Shown piece after piece: positions 17,284 through 25,597 of a DNA stretch of 57,354 nucleotides; the first letter of the stretch is position 1, and every line of letters starts with the position of its first letter. Below the pieces are notes generated by a model. The model was not told where the DNA came from. It ran no database searches and worked only from the letters and a program-made list of their open reading frames with translations. The position numbers and the translations under genes are program-made. The DNA is from Bacillus sp. IITD106 (GTDB lineage Bacteria; Bacillota; Bacilli; Bacillales; Bacillaceae_C): assembly GCF_019459225.1 (NCBI RefSeq), contig NZ_JAIAZY010000028.1, forward strand, positions 1-57,354, given 5' to 3'.

Positions 17284-17312
17284 TTTACATTTTTAAATAT
17301 GTGTAATATGAT
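17284..17312 (+). promoter_or_regulatory. Sigma-A promoter of the DUF2089 operon
   Basis: TTTACA at 17284 and TATGAT at 17307 are separated by 17 bp, in a very AT-rich intergenic region. Confidence 0.65.
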
Positions 17313-17340
17313 GTTGATAACATTAAGAGAGGAGAAGATT

Positions 17341-17703
17341 ATGGCTTACCCGATTATCACAAATTGTCCTGTTTGCAGCGAAGCGTTAAAGATCACAAAG
17401 TTACAGTGTACCCATTGCCATACAACCATTGAAAATGAGTTTGAGTTATCTAAGTTGGCGTCTCTTACTCAAGAACAGTTATTTTTTGTGGAAATTTTTC
17501 TGAAAACACGTGGAAACATTAAAGAGGTCGAGAAAGAATTGGGTGTTTCCTATCCGACTGTACGAGGGAAATTGAATGAAATCGTATCCGCACTTGGGTA
17601 TGCAGAAAAGAAAAATGAAGTGGATGAACGAAAAGTCATCTCGATGTTAGAAAAAGGAGAAATCTCTCCTGATGAAGCATTAAAAATAATAAAGGGAAAT
17701 TAA
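17341..17703 (+). CDS. DUF2089-family zinc-ribbon/HTH protein
   Basis: 120 residues from ATG 17341 (GAGAGGAG upstream; an earlier in-frame start at 17299 lacks one). N-terminal zinc ribbon CPVC...CTHC, then a helix-turn-helix (RGNIKEVEKELGVSYPTVRG) and a C-terminal helical hairpin (MLEKGEISPDEALKIIKG) of the type shared with the next protein. It is probably a transcriptional regulator of its own three-gene operon. Confidence 0.82.
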   Translation: MAYPIITNCPVCSEALKITKLQCTHCHTTIENEFELSKLASLTQEQLFFVEIFLKTRGNIKEVEKELGVSYPTVRGKLNEIVSALGYAEKKNEVDERKVISMLEKGEISPDEALKIIKGN

Positions 17704-17717
17704 GGAGGAACTGGACG

Positions 17718-18110
17718 ATGAAAGAAGAAATTACAAAAGTACTTACGATGGTACAAGAGGGAAAGCTTGATTCAGATGAAGCAAGTGAACTGATCCAAGC
17801 ATTAAAGGAAAAAGAATCTACTCCTGCAACGATAAAAGGTTCTAACTACCTCGATAAAATGTTGAAAATTCGCGTTATGTCCGAGGAAGGCGATAAAGTA
17901 AACGTGAACCTGCCATTACGACTAATCAAAGTCGCATTAAAAACAGGCTTGAGCATTGCTTCAGCGATCCCAGAATCTGCTAAGTACGTAAAAGATATCG
18001 ATGTTTTGGATGTGGACTTAATTTTAGAAGCAATTGAAAATGAATTGTCAGGTCAAATTGTTAATGTTGAGAGTCAGAAGGGCGAAAATGTCTCCGTTGT
18101 GATCGAGTAA
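17718..18110 (+). CDS. SHOCT-like/YvlB-N-terminal-like protein
   Basis: 130 residues. The N-terminal helical hairpin (VLTMVQEGKLDSDEASELIQ) matches the hairpin at the end of the preceding DUF2089 protein and the start of YvlB/LiaG-type proteins. The remainder (VMSEEGDKVNVNLPLRLIKV...) resembles the amphipathic segment seen in those families. It starts 14 bp after the previous stop with AAGGAGGA. Membrane-associated stress function is inference. Confidence 0.65.
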   Translation: MKEEITKVLTMVQEGKLDSDEASELIQALKEKESTPATIKGSNYLDKMLKIRVMSEEGDKVNVNLPLRLIKVALKTGLSIASAIPESAKYVKDIDVLDVDLILEAIENELSGQIVNVESQKGENVSVVIE

Positions 18111-18115
18111 TTGCC

Positions 18116-18403
18116 ATGTTAAAAGTTAAAGTGAAGCTTAAAGATAAGAAGGAATTCACAGTTCCTTTACCATATGCTCTTTTACATGCTGGCGGTTGGA
18201 TTGCATCTTCGCCTGTGCTCTGGAAATTTGTAAATAATACTTTAATCCAGAAAAACGTTGAAGATAATGCAAAAGTGTTTATTCCAACCTCTATTGATCG
18301 CAGGGTGGTTAAAGAATTATTACGGGAAATTAAACAATATCGTGGTTTAACGATCGTTGAAGTGAAAGATAAGGATGGAACAGAAGTTGTTGTAAGATTA
18401 TAG
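18116..18403 (+). CDS. Conserved small protein of the DUF2089 operon
   Basis: 95 residues, basic, with an amphipathic middle (FTVPLPYALLHAGGWIASSP). I do not recognise the family. It starts 5 bp after the preceding stop with no strong ribosome site, consistent with translational coupling, and is followed by a hairpin terminator. Confidence 0.65.
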   Translation: MLKVKVKLKDKKEFTVPLPYALLHAGGWIASSPVLWKFVNNTLIQKNVEDNAKVFIPTSIDRRVVKELLREIKQYRGLTIVEVKDKDGTEVVVRL

Positions 18404-18411
18404 TTGCGGAT

Positions 18412-18440
18412 GGGGCGTTCCAAAATGTGAACGGCCCTTT
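18412..18440 (+). terminator. Terminator of the DUF2089 operon
   Basis: GGGGCGTTC pairs with GAACGGCCC (one bulge), followed by TTTTG and further T residues. Confidence 0.6.
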
Positions 18441-18508
18441 TGAATTTTTAAAGGGAAAATGGAACTTCTGTAGAAGAGATACTATAGACTATTGTTTGAG
18501 GTGATGAA

Positions 18509-19495
18509 TTGGCAAAGAAATTACGAACCATTCCCATTATTGTTTTTATGTTGGAGGCATTGTTAAGAAGGCTTCCGCAAAATCATCCGAAAAGAAGTGA
18601 TGTTGAAGAAGAATTATCCAGACGATGGGCTGGATTTCGAGGTGAACAAAGCCTAGATTACTATGTTGAGAGTCTTCTGGGTCGTGAAAGATATGTCGTT
18701 TTTCATGATTTACGCCTTCCGATGTCAAATGATAAATTTTTTCAAATTGACACTCTTATTCTAAGCCCTAGCTATTTCATCATTTTGGAAGGAAAAAAAA
18801 TAGCGGGAGAACTATTTTTCGATCCCAATCAGCTAGAACGAACATTAGATGGAGATGTTGATATTTTCCCCAACCCGATTCTCCAAGCAGAAAATCAGCA
18901 ATACTTTTTAGCAGCTTTGTTGGAAAAGTATTCAATCCCCCGATTGCCGAATACCTCCTTTGTTGTAATCACCAACCAAAATTCCATCATCAAACCTAAT
19001 CCAGATTATCCCGCTGTTGCTCAAAAAGTCATACGTCCTGCCGCTATTCGAACTAAATTTGAATTAGTCAGTAGTACATACCCGAAACCGATACTAGATA
19101 AAAAGGATTTTCAGAAAATAACCCGTTTGTTGTTGAAACTGCACACACCTGCCTGGCCTAATGTAATGGAGAGATTTCAAATAAGTGAGGATGAACTATT
19201 GAGGGGGATGTATTGTAAAGTATGCAAAAGTCTCTCGGTAAAAAGAATAAAACGTTTTTGGAGATGCGCAGTATGTAAAAGCACAATACACCATGCACAT
19301 ATAGATGCTTTGATTGACTACCTTTTTTTAGTTGATTCTAACATTACTAATAAAGGGTTTAGGCACTTTGTAGGAATTAACTCAGTCGATATGGCTTCTA
19401 AAATACTAATATCATTAAATCTTCCCTATATTGGTGAGCGCAGACATCGCAAATATAAGCTGCATTTTGAGGATCTTCAAGCTCGTCTAAAATAA
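18509..19495 (+). CDS. NERD nuclease-like protein with zinc ribbon and C-terminal winged helix (B)
   Basis: 328 residues from TTG 18509, just after GAGGTGATG. Same architecture as the protein at 8894-9817: NERD domain at about 40-160 with GFRGE (Glu46), FQIDTL (Asp81) and ILEGKK (Glu94, Lys96), zinc ribbon Cys236/239 and Cys253/256, and a C-terminal winged-helix-like part. The two proteins are diverged in sequence but share domain order and the motif spacing. Array B lies directly downstream, inside the same probable transcript, which ends at 19735. Predicted DNA- or RNA-binding nuclease-like protein; activity unproven. Confidence 0.82.
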   Translation: MAKKLRTIPIIVFMLEALLRRLPQNHPKRSDVEEELSRRWAGFRGEQSLDYYVESLLGRERYVVFHDLRLPMSNDKFFQIDTLILSPSYFIILEGKKIAGELFFDPNQLERTLDGDVDIFPNPILQAENQQYFLAALLEKYSIPRLPNTSFVVITNQNSIIKPNPDYPAVAQKVIRPAAIRTKFELVSSTYPKPILDKKDFQKITRLLLKLHTPAWPNVMERFQISEDELLRGMYCKVCKSLSVKRIKRFWRCAVCKSTIHHAHIDALIDYLFLVDSNITNKGFRHFVGINSVDMASKILISLNLPYIGERRHRKYKLHFEDLQARLK

Positions 19496-19541
19496 CTTTT
19501 GTAAAATTTTCGATAACATGGTGAGTAGAATTACTGATAGC

Positions 19542-19682
19542 GACAGCGAATAGAACAGGCGTGACGGCGAATAGGACGTACACGACGACGAATAGAAAGA
19601 TAGCGACAGCGAATAGAATGAGTACGACGGCGAATAGAACACGCGCGATGACGAATAGAACGTGCGCGACAGCGAATAGAAC
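19542..19682 (+). repeat. NERD-associated 21-bp repeat array B
   Basis: Seven units start at 19542, 19563, 19584, 19605, 19626, 19647 and 19668, each exactly 21 bp: a 15-nt core GACRRCGAATAGAAC followed by 6 variable nt. A decayed unit may precede the first. The array starts 47 nt after the NERD stop codon and ends 17 nt before a terminator, so it should be transcribed as the NERD 3' UTR. The period is a multiple of three, which keeps false reading frames open on both strands. Confidence 0.9.
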
Positions 19683-19698
19683 ATAGTAAATTCATTAA

Positions 19699-19735
19699 AA
19701 AATACCGCCTCTCTCCATAGAAAGGCGGTATTTTC
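19699..19735. terminator. Bidirectional terminator between array B and glnQ
   Basis: AAAATACCGCCT pairs with AGGCGGTATTTT. It closes the NERD-B/array transcript on the plus strand and the amino-acid importer operon on the minus strand. Confidence 0.85.
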
Positions 19736-19753
19736 TCGTAATTTTAAAACACA

Positions 19754-20485
19754 CTACAAAATCTTACTCAAAAACTCCTGCGTCCGCGGATTCCCTGGCC
19801 GATCGAAAATTTGCTCTGGATCGCCTTCTTCCATGACGATGCCTTCATCCATAAAGATTACGCGGTCGCCGACTTCGCGGGCGAAGCCCATTTCGTGGGT
19901 GACGACGACCATGGTCATGCCTTCTCCAGCTAGTTCTTTCATGACTTGCAGAACATCGCCTACGAGCTCGGGGTCGAGGGCAGAGGTAGGTTCGTCAAAT
20001 AACATGACTTTTGGATTCATAGCGAGCGATCGGGCGATGGCAACACGCTGTTTTTGGCCGCCTGATAAACTAAGTGGATAGTCATCTGCTTTGTCGGCAA
20101 GCCCGACTTTTTCCAAAAGTGGCAGTGCTTCGCGTTTCGCATCCCCCGCCGACATGCCCTTCACTTTAATAGGGCCTAATGTGATATTTTCTAGCACGGT
20201 CATATGTGGAAAGAGATTGAAGTGCTGGAATACCATCCCGACTTGAGAACGCAAGCGGTTAATGTCCACATTTTCTCCGGTAAGATTTTCTCCGTCAATG
20301 ATGATTTCGCCTGAGGTTACATCCTCGAGCAGATTCAAACAACGGAGAAAGGTACTTTTACCAGAACCTGATGGACCGATGACGCAAACGACCTCATTTT
20401 CTTCAACTTCGGCATTGATTCCTTTTAACACTTCCAAATCACCAAAGGACTTATGCAAATTTTTTACAGTGATCATACTAGACAT
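19754..20485 (-). CDS. glnQ: Polar amino-acid ABC importer ATP-binding protein
   Basis: 243 residues, a GlnQ/ArtP-class ATPase: Walker [10 protein letters not shown] near 37-45, [17 protein letters not shown], signature [13 protein letters not shown], Walker [15 protein letters not shown]. It is the last gene of a three-gene operon (binding protein, permease, ATPase) and overlaps the permease by 8 bp. Glutamine or another polar amino acid is the likely substrate; specificity cannot be read from the sequence. Confidence 0.88.
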   Translation of the reverse strand: MSSMITVKNLHKSFGDLEVLKGINAEVEENEVVCVIGPSGSGKSTFLRCLNLLEDVTSGEIIIDGENLTGENVDINRLRSQVGMVFQHFNLFPHMTVLENITLGPIKVKGMSAGDAKREALPLLEKVGLADKADDYPLSLSGGQKQRVAIARSLAMNPKVMLFDEPTSALDPELVGDVLQVMKELAGEGMTMVVVTHEMGFAREVGDRVIFMDEGIVMEEGDPEQIFDRPGNPRTQEFLSKIL

Positions 20486-21140
20486 CCATCTTCCTTTCTA
20501 GTCTTCTTAAAAAATAAGAAGTCGGTATCGTAATAATTAAATATAGTACGCATACCATTGTTAATGTTTGGAAGGGTGTGTAAGTTACGTTGTAATACTG
20601 TTTACCCATATATAAAAGCTCGCCGACTGCAATGACCGAGAAGAGGGATGTATCTTTTAAGCTGATAATAAATTGATTTCCTAATGGGGGAATCATGCGC
20701 TTGAATGCTTGGGGCCAAATGATGTAGCGCATCGTTTGTTTTTTTGAAAGACCAATGGACCTTCCAGCTTCATGCTGCCCTTTTTCAATTGAATCGACTG
20801 CGCCGCGTACAATTTCCGCGATATAGGCACCTGCATTAATGGAAATGGCAATGATTGCAGCTGCTACTTTATCAATATTTACGCCTATAACTTGTTCAGT
20901 TAGCCCTAAATAAATGAATAACACTTGTACGAGGATTGGAGTCCCGCGGATGACTTCAACATATATCGTACAAATTGCGCGAATGAGTTTTTTACTTGAA
21001 AGTCTTCCAAGACCAACGAGTGCCCCAATCAGAAAGCCGAAAACGAGCCCTATTACCGCAATTAGTATCGTCCACACCAATCCTTTTAAAAGTAATGGCA
21101 GGCTTTGTATATAATGACTGTGAATAAAAGCATCTATCAT
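20478..21140 (-). CDS. Polar amino-acid ABC importer permease
   Basis: 220 residues, HisM/GlnP family, five helices. The EAA loop reads [24 protein letters not shown] and the C-terminal part has [19 protein letters not shown] 21140 follows GGGAGAG. It should form the homodimeric channel with the downstream ATPase. Confidence 0.9.
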   Translation of the reverse strand: MIDAFIHSHYIQSLPLLLKGLVWTILIAVIGLVFGFLIGALVGLGRLSSKKLIRAICTIYVEVIRGTPILVQVLFIYLGLTEQVIGVNIDKVAAAIIAISINAGAYIAEIVRGAVDSIEKGQHEAGRSIGLSKKQTMRYIIWPQAFKRMIPPLGNQFIISLKDTSLFSVIAVGELLYMGKQYYNVTYTPFQTLTMVCVLYLIITIPTSYFLRRLERKMDV

Positions 21141-21174
21141 TCAAAGTATCTCTCCCTTGGCTAAAATGAATATC

Positions 21175-21942
21175 CTATTTTCCTAGCCATTTCTCAGCAG
21201 GTTTTTCACCAAAGTATTTCTCGTAAAGCTTTGCGTATGTGCCATCATCAATCATACTCTGCAATGCTTTGTTTGCATCATCGACAATTTCGGATCCTTT
21301 TGAAAAGGCTATTCCATACGATTCACCTTGGAGAACTTCTCCTACCGTTTTTAATTTTCCTTCTCCTTCTGTGGCGATATAATGTTTGACATTTGGCAAG
21401 TCATAGAGTGCACCGTCAAGTCTTCCTTTTTTTACATCCAGATAAGCCGTTACAATTTCCGGAAAAGCTTCTACTTTTGCCGAAGTATTTTCCTTTAAAT
21501 ACGTTTGACTCGTGGAGCCTTGGCGGGAACCAATTTTCTTGCCGTCGACATCGTCAATAGACTGTATATCACTATCTTCAGGCACCATTAATATCATTCC
21601 CGAATCATAATACGGAATGGAAAAATCTATGCTCTTTTTTCGTTTTTCAGTTATGGACATGCCTGCGATGCCGATTGGATAGCGCTTAGATTGCATTCCA
21701 GCCAGTACACCGTCAAAATCCATTGTTTCGAATTCAACTTCAAATCCAGCCCTTTTCGCGATTTCTTTAATGATATCGATATCAAATCCTTCTAATTCTC
21801 CAGTTTTAGGATTCAAATATTCGAATGGTTTGAAGTTCGAATCAGTTGCGACTGTGTATTTTTTTCCATCTTTACCGCTTCCGCAAGCTGCTACTGAAAT
21901 GAATACAAAAATGAAAACGACGAACAAAACGATCTTTTTCAT
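21175..21942 (-). CDS. Polar amino-acid-binding lipoprotein
   Basis: 255 residues from ATG 21942. Signal peptide with lipobox VAAC (Cys20), then a bacterial extracellular solute-binding protein family 3 fold: KYTVATDSNFKPFEY, LEGFDIDIIKEIAKRAG and a C-terminal GTYAKLYEKYFG. An 11-residue upstream extension lacks a ribosome site. First gene of the importer operon. Confidence 0.88.
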   Translation of the reverse strand: MKKIVLFVVFIFVFISVAACGSGKDGKKYTVATDSNFKPFEYLNPKTGELEGFDIDIIKEIAKRAGFEVEFETMDFDGVLAGMQSKRYPIGIAGMSITEKRKKSIDFSIPYYDSGMILMVPEDSDIQSIDDVDGKKIGSRQGSTSQTYLKENTSAKVEAFPEIVTAYLDVKKGRLDGALYDLPNVKHYIATEGEGKLKTVGEVLQGESYGIAFSKGSEIVDDANKALQSMIDDGTYAKLYEKYFGEKPAEKWLGK

Positions 21943-22060
21943 AAAAATACAAGCTCCTCCTCTATTTGTAGACACTTGTATTTACCCACTAATCGTCAAA
22001 ATAATCGTAAATAGCTTATATTTTGACGAAGACAATAAACTTTTAAGGCGAATTTTGCAC

Positions 22061-22100
22061 AAAAAAAAGAGAGACTTTTCTTTTATGAAAAAGACTCTCT
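22061..22100 (-). terminator. Terminator of the GntR/HutC gene
   Basis: AGAGAGaCTTTT pairs with AAAAGaCTCTCT (one mismatch), with eight T on the minus strand. Confidence 0.75.
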
Positions 22101-22140
22101 ATTATATGGTAACGCTTTCAGTGGAGATGAATAATCACCG

Positions 22141-22887
22141 TTACATATCCGAAGCGGTATAAAATCTTTCGATTGTAAATTTAGAACGATCTCCTCTAAA
22201 TACGGAATCCGAAAACTCGATAGGTTTCATATCATCGTTATACGTTATCGTTTCTAGTGAAAAAACGGGCGAACCTTCCGGAATGCCTAAATATTCACTT
22301 ACTGTCTCATTGGCAAGAATCGGTTCAATCGTTTCGATCGTTTTATGAATTTCTACATCATATTTTTCTTGTAAAAGTTGGAATAATGAACTTTTGCATC
22401 CTTCTTCATCATTCACTAATCCAGGAGCAAATTTCCAAGGAATAAATGAAATCGAATAGAAAAGCGGTTCATCGTTTGCATAACGAATACGAGTTAATCT
22501 TGTGACGGGATCATTCTCATTAATTTGTAAGTGTATGGCGAGTGCTTGATCAGCTGGAATTACTCGCAGGTCGAGTATGTCTGTTTTCGGCTTATAGCCT
22601 TGTTCAATTAATTGGCTTGCAAATCCTTTTTCAGTAGTAGATAAGGATGTTTGAATTTTTGGCTTAGATACAAATGTACCTTTTCCTTGAATTCTGTGAA
22701 TCCTTCCTTCTAAAGCAAGTTGTTGCAATGCAATCCTAACCGTTGTACGGCTGACGCTGTTTTCCTCACATAATTCCATCTCTGTAGGAAGTTTGTCTCC
22801 AACTTTATATTTGCCTGCTTTAATTTGGTCAAGTATTTTATTTTTCACGATGTTATAAAGAGCTGGCTGTTCTCTAGTAGACTCCAT
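22141..22887 (-). CDS. GntR/HutC-family repressor of the sugar locus
   Basis: 248 residues: a GntR winged helix (GDKLPTEMELCEENSVSRTT) followed by a UTRA effector domain (about 90-240), as in NagR/YvoA and TreR, which sense phosphosugars. It is divergent from the BadF/GH4 genes, and a palindrome fits between the -35 and -10 boxes of that operon. It probably represses the sugar genes until a phosphorylated intermediate accumulates. ATG 22887 after AGGAGGAGT. Confidence 0.88.
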   Translation of the reverse strand: MESTREQPALYNIVKNKILDQIKAGKYKVGDKLPTEMELCEENSVSRTTVRIALQQLALEGRIHRIQGKGTFVSKPKIQTSLSTTEKGFASQLIEQGYKPKTDILDLRVIPADQALAIHLQINENDPVTRLTRIRYANDEPLFYSISFIPWKFAPGLVNDEEGCKSSLFQLLQEKYDVEIHKTIETIEPILANETVSEYLGIPEGSPVFSLETITYNDDMKPIEFSDSVFRGDRSKFTIERFYTASDM

Positions 22888-22997
22888 CAGTACTCCTCCT
22901 ATTCTCTTTCTGTCAAGGTCATAACAATTTAATGTTAAAATATATTATAAACATATATTCTTATAAAAGATATATAAAGAATGCAATAAAATATGTA

Positions 22998-23026
22998 TTG
23001 ACTATTTGTTATAACAAGTGTAAATT
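22998..23026 (+). promoter_or_regulatory. Sugar-operon promoter with embedded GntR operator
   Basis: TTGACT (22998) and TAAATT (23021) are 17 bp apart. The 12-bp perfect palindrome TTGTTATAACAA (23006-23017) fills the spacer. A partial copy (TCATAACAA) occurs near 22919, next to the repressor's own start. Confidence 0.65.
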
Positions 23027-23139
23027 AATGATAGTAACAATTTTTAGTATTATTTTTTAATATAAGGTTCACTTCTATGCTTTTTCACAATATAGAAAAT
23101 GCTACCAAATCAAATTGTACTTAGCCGAGGGGGATGAGA

Positions 23140-24126
23140 ATGCCAATCATTATGGGTGTGGACGGCGGGGGCAGTAAGACATTCACCGTCATTTCCGATG
23201 AAAATGGAAATTTGCTTGGAAAAGGTGTATCTGGCGGAGGCGGTGGAAACTATCAAGCTGTCGGAATTGATAAGGCAGTTGAAAATATTACAGCGTCTAT
23301 TGAAGCAGCGTTAAGTTCGGCGGGACTTGATTACAAAGATATTGATTTTGTTCAATATGGCCTGGCAGGTGCAGATAGACCGAAAGATATCGCTATACTA
23401 GAATCCGGTTTAAAAAGAATCCCGTTTAAAAATTGGGGTCTCGTTTGTGACACGATGGAAGGTTTAAGGATTGGTTCTAAAAACTTTACTGGTGTCGTAT
23501 TAGTATGTGGGACAGGAACAAATGCAGCTGGCAGAAACAAAGAAGGGAAGCAAGTCCAAGTAGGTGGATTTGGTTACTTTTTTGGTGATTATGCAGGTGG
23601 AGCAGCGATGGCTCAAGAAACATTCCGTGCAGCTGTACGTTCCTGGGAACAACGGGAGCAGCCTTCTGTATTAACGGAAAAAGTACCAAAATATTTTGGG
23701 CTAAACAATATGGAAGAGTTATTTAACCACTTCCTTGATCATGATATTTACCATGCCCCTAATGATCTTGCTCTTATTCTTCACGAGGCAGCCGACGAGG
23801 GTGATGCATTAGCAATCAGCCTTATGGAAACGATGGGCAAGGAATTAGGTTTGGCCGCAAGTGCAGTAATCAAAAATCTCGGAGATCTAGATCAACCGAT
23901 ACCGATTGTATTAACGGGAAGTATTGTTCAAAAGGGTCAAAATAAATACTTGCTTGATGCTCTGCAAAAAACATTAGAAGCGGAACATCAAAAAGAAATC
24001 CAGTTAGTTATTCCTGAGATGGAGCCGGTTTATGGATCGGTTTTATTAGGGATGGATCATTTGGGCATCACTGCTTCAGATGATATATATGAAAAATTTA
24101 ATTCGTATGGAGGCTATGAAGAATGA
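23140..24126 (+). CDS. BadF/BadG-family sugar kinase (GlcNAc-kinase-like)
   Basis: 328 residues from ATG 23140 (GAGGGGG upstream; ATG 23134 sits on top of it). ASKHA ATPase fold: phosphate-1 loop GVDGGGSKTF, connect and phosphate-2 regions LAGAD and VCGTGTNAAG, adenosine region VLTGSIVQKG. The family includes N-acetylglucosamine kinases. It overlaps the GH4 gene by 4 bp. It probably phosphorylates an imported sugar or disaccharide for the neighbouring glycosidase; the substrate is inference. Confidence 0.82.
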   Translation: MPIIMGVDGGGSKTFTVISDENGNLLGKGVSGGGGGNYQAVGIDKAVENITASIEAALSSAGLDYKDIDFVQYGLAGADRPKDIAILESGLKRIPFKNWGLVCDTMEGLRIGSKNFTGVVLVCGTGTNAAGRNKEGKQVQVGGFGYFFGDYAGGAAMAQETFRAAVRSWEQREQPSVLTEKVPKYFGLNNMEELFNHFLDHDIYHAPNDLALILHEAADEGDALAISLMETMGKELGLAASAVIKNLGDLDQPIPIVLTGSIVQKGQNKYLLDALQKTLEAEHQKEIQLVIPEMEPVYGSVLLGMDHLGITASDDIYEKFNSYGGYEE

Positions 24127-25436
24127 AAAAAGCACTAAAAGTAGCTGTTATTGGAGGAGGCTCCTCCTACACACCGGAAATTGTTGAAGGTTTTATTAAA
24201 AGATATGATGAAATGCCAGTTAGAGAACTTTATTTAGTTGACATTGAAGAAGGCAGACACAAATTAGAGATTGTTGGCGCACTTGCTAAAAGAATGGTTG
24301 AAAAAGCAGGAGTTCCAATCGATGTAAAACTAACTTTAGATCGCAGAGAAGCGATTAAGGATGCGGACTTTGTTACAACTCAACTCCGTGTTGGTTTGCT
24401 TGATGCACGTAAGCGTGATGAGCATATCCCGCTCAAGCATAATGTGATCGGTCAAGAAACAACAGGTGCAGGCGGATTTGCTAAGGCGCTTCGTACCATT
24501 CCTGTCATCCTTGATATTTGTAAAGATATTGAAGAACTAGCTCCAAATGCATATCTATTTAATTTTACAAATCCAGCGGGTATTGTGACAGAAGCTGTAA
24601 TTAAATATACGAATGTAAAATCAATTGGTCTATGTAACTTACCAATCGGCACAAGAATGCAAATTGCTAGATTATGTGATGTTGAGCTAGATAAAGTATA
24701 TATTGAAATGATGGGGATTAACCATCTGAACTGGACTACTAGGATTGTGGTGGATGGCAATGATATCACAAATGAAGTGCTATCAAAAGTGTCTGAAGCT
24801 AAGGGTGTCACAATGAAAAATATTCCTGACTTTGGATGGGATAAAGAATTCCTGCAATCATTAGGAGCGTTGCCATGTGGCTACCATCGCTACTATTATA
24901 TGAAGGATGACATGCTTAAAGAGCAACTAGAATCACTAGAAAAGAATGGGACTCGCGCAGATGTCGTAAAAAGAGTCGAAACTGAATTGTTCGAACTTTA
25001 CAAAGATCCTGAGCTTGATATTAAGCCGCCACAATTACAAGAACGCGGTGGAGCTTACTATTCAGAAGCTGCACTAAATCTTATGAGTTCGATTTACCTC
25101 AACAAAGGAGATATTCAAACAGTTAACGTCCGTAACAATGGAGCGATCTCCTGCTTGCCAGACGATGCTTCAATAGAAATTAACTGTGTCATTGACTCTC
25201 AAGGTGCACACCCGGTTCAATTACAAGCAGATATGACTCCACAAATTAGAGGCTTGCTGCAAGTAGTGAAAGCTTACGAAGAATTAACAGTTGAAGCCGG
25301 AGTCCATGGTGACTATGAAAAAGGTCTTCAAGCGTTGACGATTCATCCTCTTGTTGGTTCCGCAGCTCTTGCGAAAACTCTTTTGGATGAGATTTTGGAA
25401 GCAAATAAAGATTATTTACCACAATTTAATAAGTAA
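24123..25436 (+). CDS. GH4 family 6-phospho-glycosidase
   Basis: 437 residues, glycoside hydrolase family 4. NAD+-binding GGGSSYTPE (11-19), metal ligands Cys171 (LCNLPIG) and His201 (GINHLNW), and the family motif NFTNPAGIVTEA. GH4 enzymes act by NAD+/Mn2+-dependent redox elimination on phosphorylated sugars; the sequence is closest to 6-phospho-beta-glucosidases (LicH/CelF). Coupled to the kinase upstream (ATGA overlap) and followed by a terminator. Confidence 0.9.
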   Translation: MKKALKVAVIGGGSSYTPEIVEGFIKRYDEMPVRELYLVDIEEGRHKLEIVGALAKRMVEKAGVPIDVKLTLDRREAIKDADFVTTQLRVGLLDARKRDEHIPLKHNVIGQETTGAGGFAKALRTIPVILDICKDIEELAPNAYLFNFTNPAGIVTEAVIKYTNVKSIGLCNLPIGTRMQIARLCDVELDKVYIEMMGINHLNWTTRIVVDGNDITNEVLSKVSEAKGVTMKNIPDFGWDKEFLQSLGALPCGYHRYYYMKDDMLKEQLESLEKNGTRADVVKRVETELFELYKDPELDIKPPQLQERGGAYYSEAALNLMSSIYLNKGDIQTVNVRNNGAISCLPDDASIEINCVIDSQGAHPVQLQADMTPQIRGLLQVVKAYEELTVEAGVHGDYEKGLQALTIHPLVGSAALAKTLLDEILEANKDYLPQFNK

Positions 25437-25448
25437 AAAATGTATTCA

Positions 25449-25484
25449 ACAATCCGTAGATTCTATCATCTGCGGATTGTTTTT
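25449..25484 (+). terminator. Terminator after the GH4 gene
   Basis: CAATCCGTAGA pairs with TCTGCGGATTG (one G-T), followed by TTTTT. Confidence 0.85.
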
Positions 25485-25597
25485 AAAAGCTTTATTTAAT
25501 GTACAGAATTCTTGACACGCAGCGTTAAATATTTGATGATAAAGGAGTAAAAATTCCTAAAAAGTTATACTATTTTTACAAATGAAAAGGAGAGGTC

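Noticed and set aside
8565-19682. Arrays A and B as CRISPR arrays
   Set aside because: The conserved part is about 15 bp and degenerate, the variable part only 6 bp; far too short for repeats and spacers, and no cas genes are nearby.
19487-19684. Open frame of 65 codons (FYSLS-type heptads) antisense to array B
   Set aside because: Artifact of the 21-bp repeat; no ribosome site and it overlaps the NERD stop and the terminator region.
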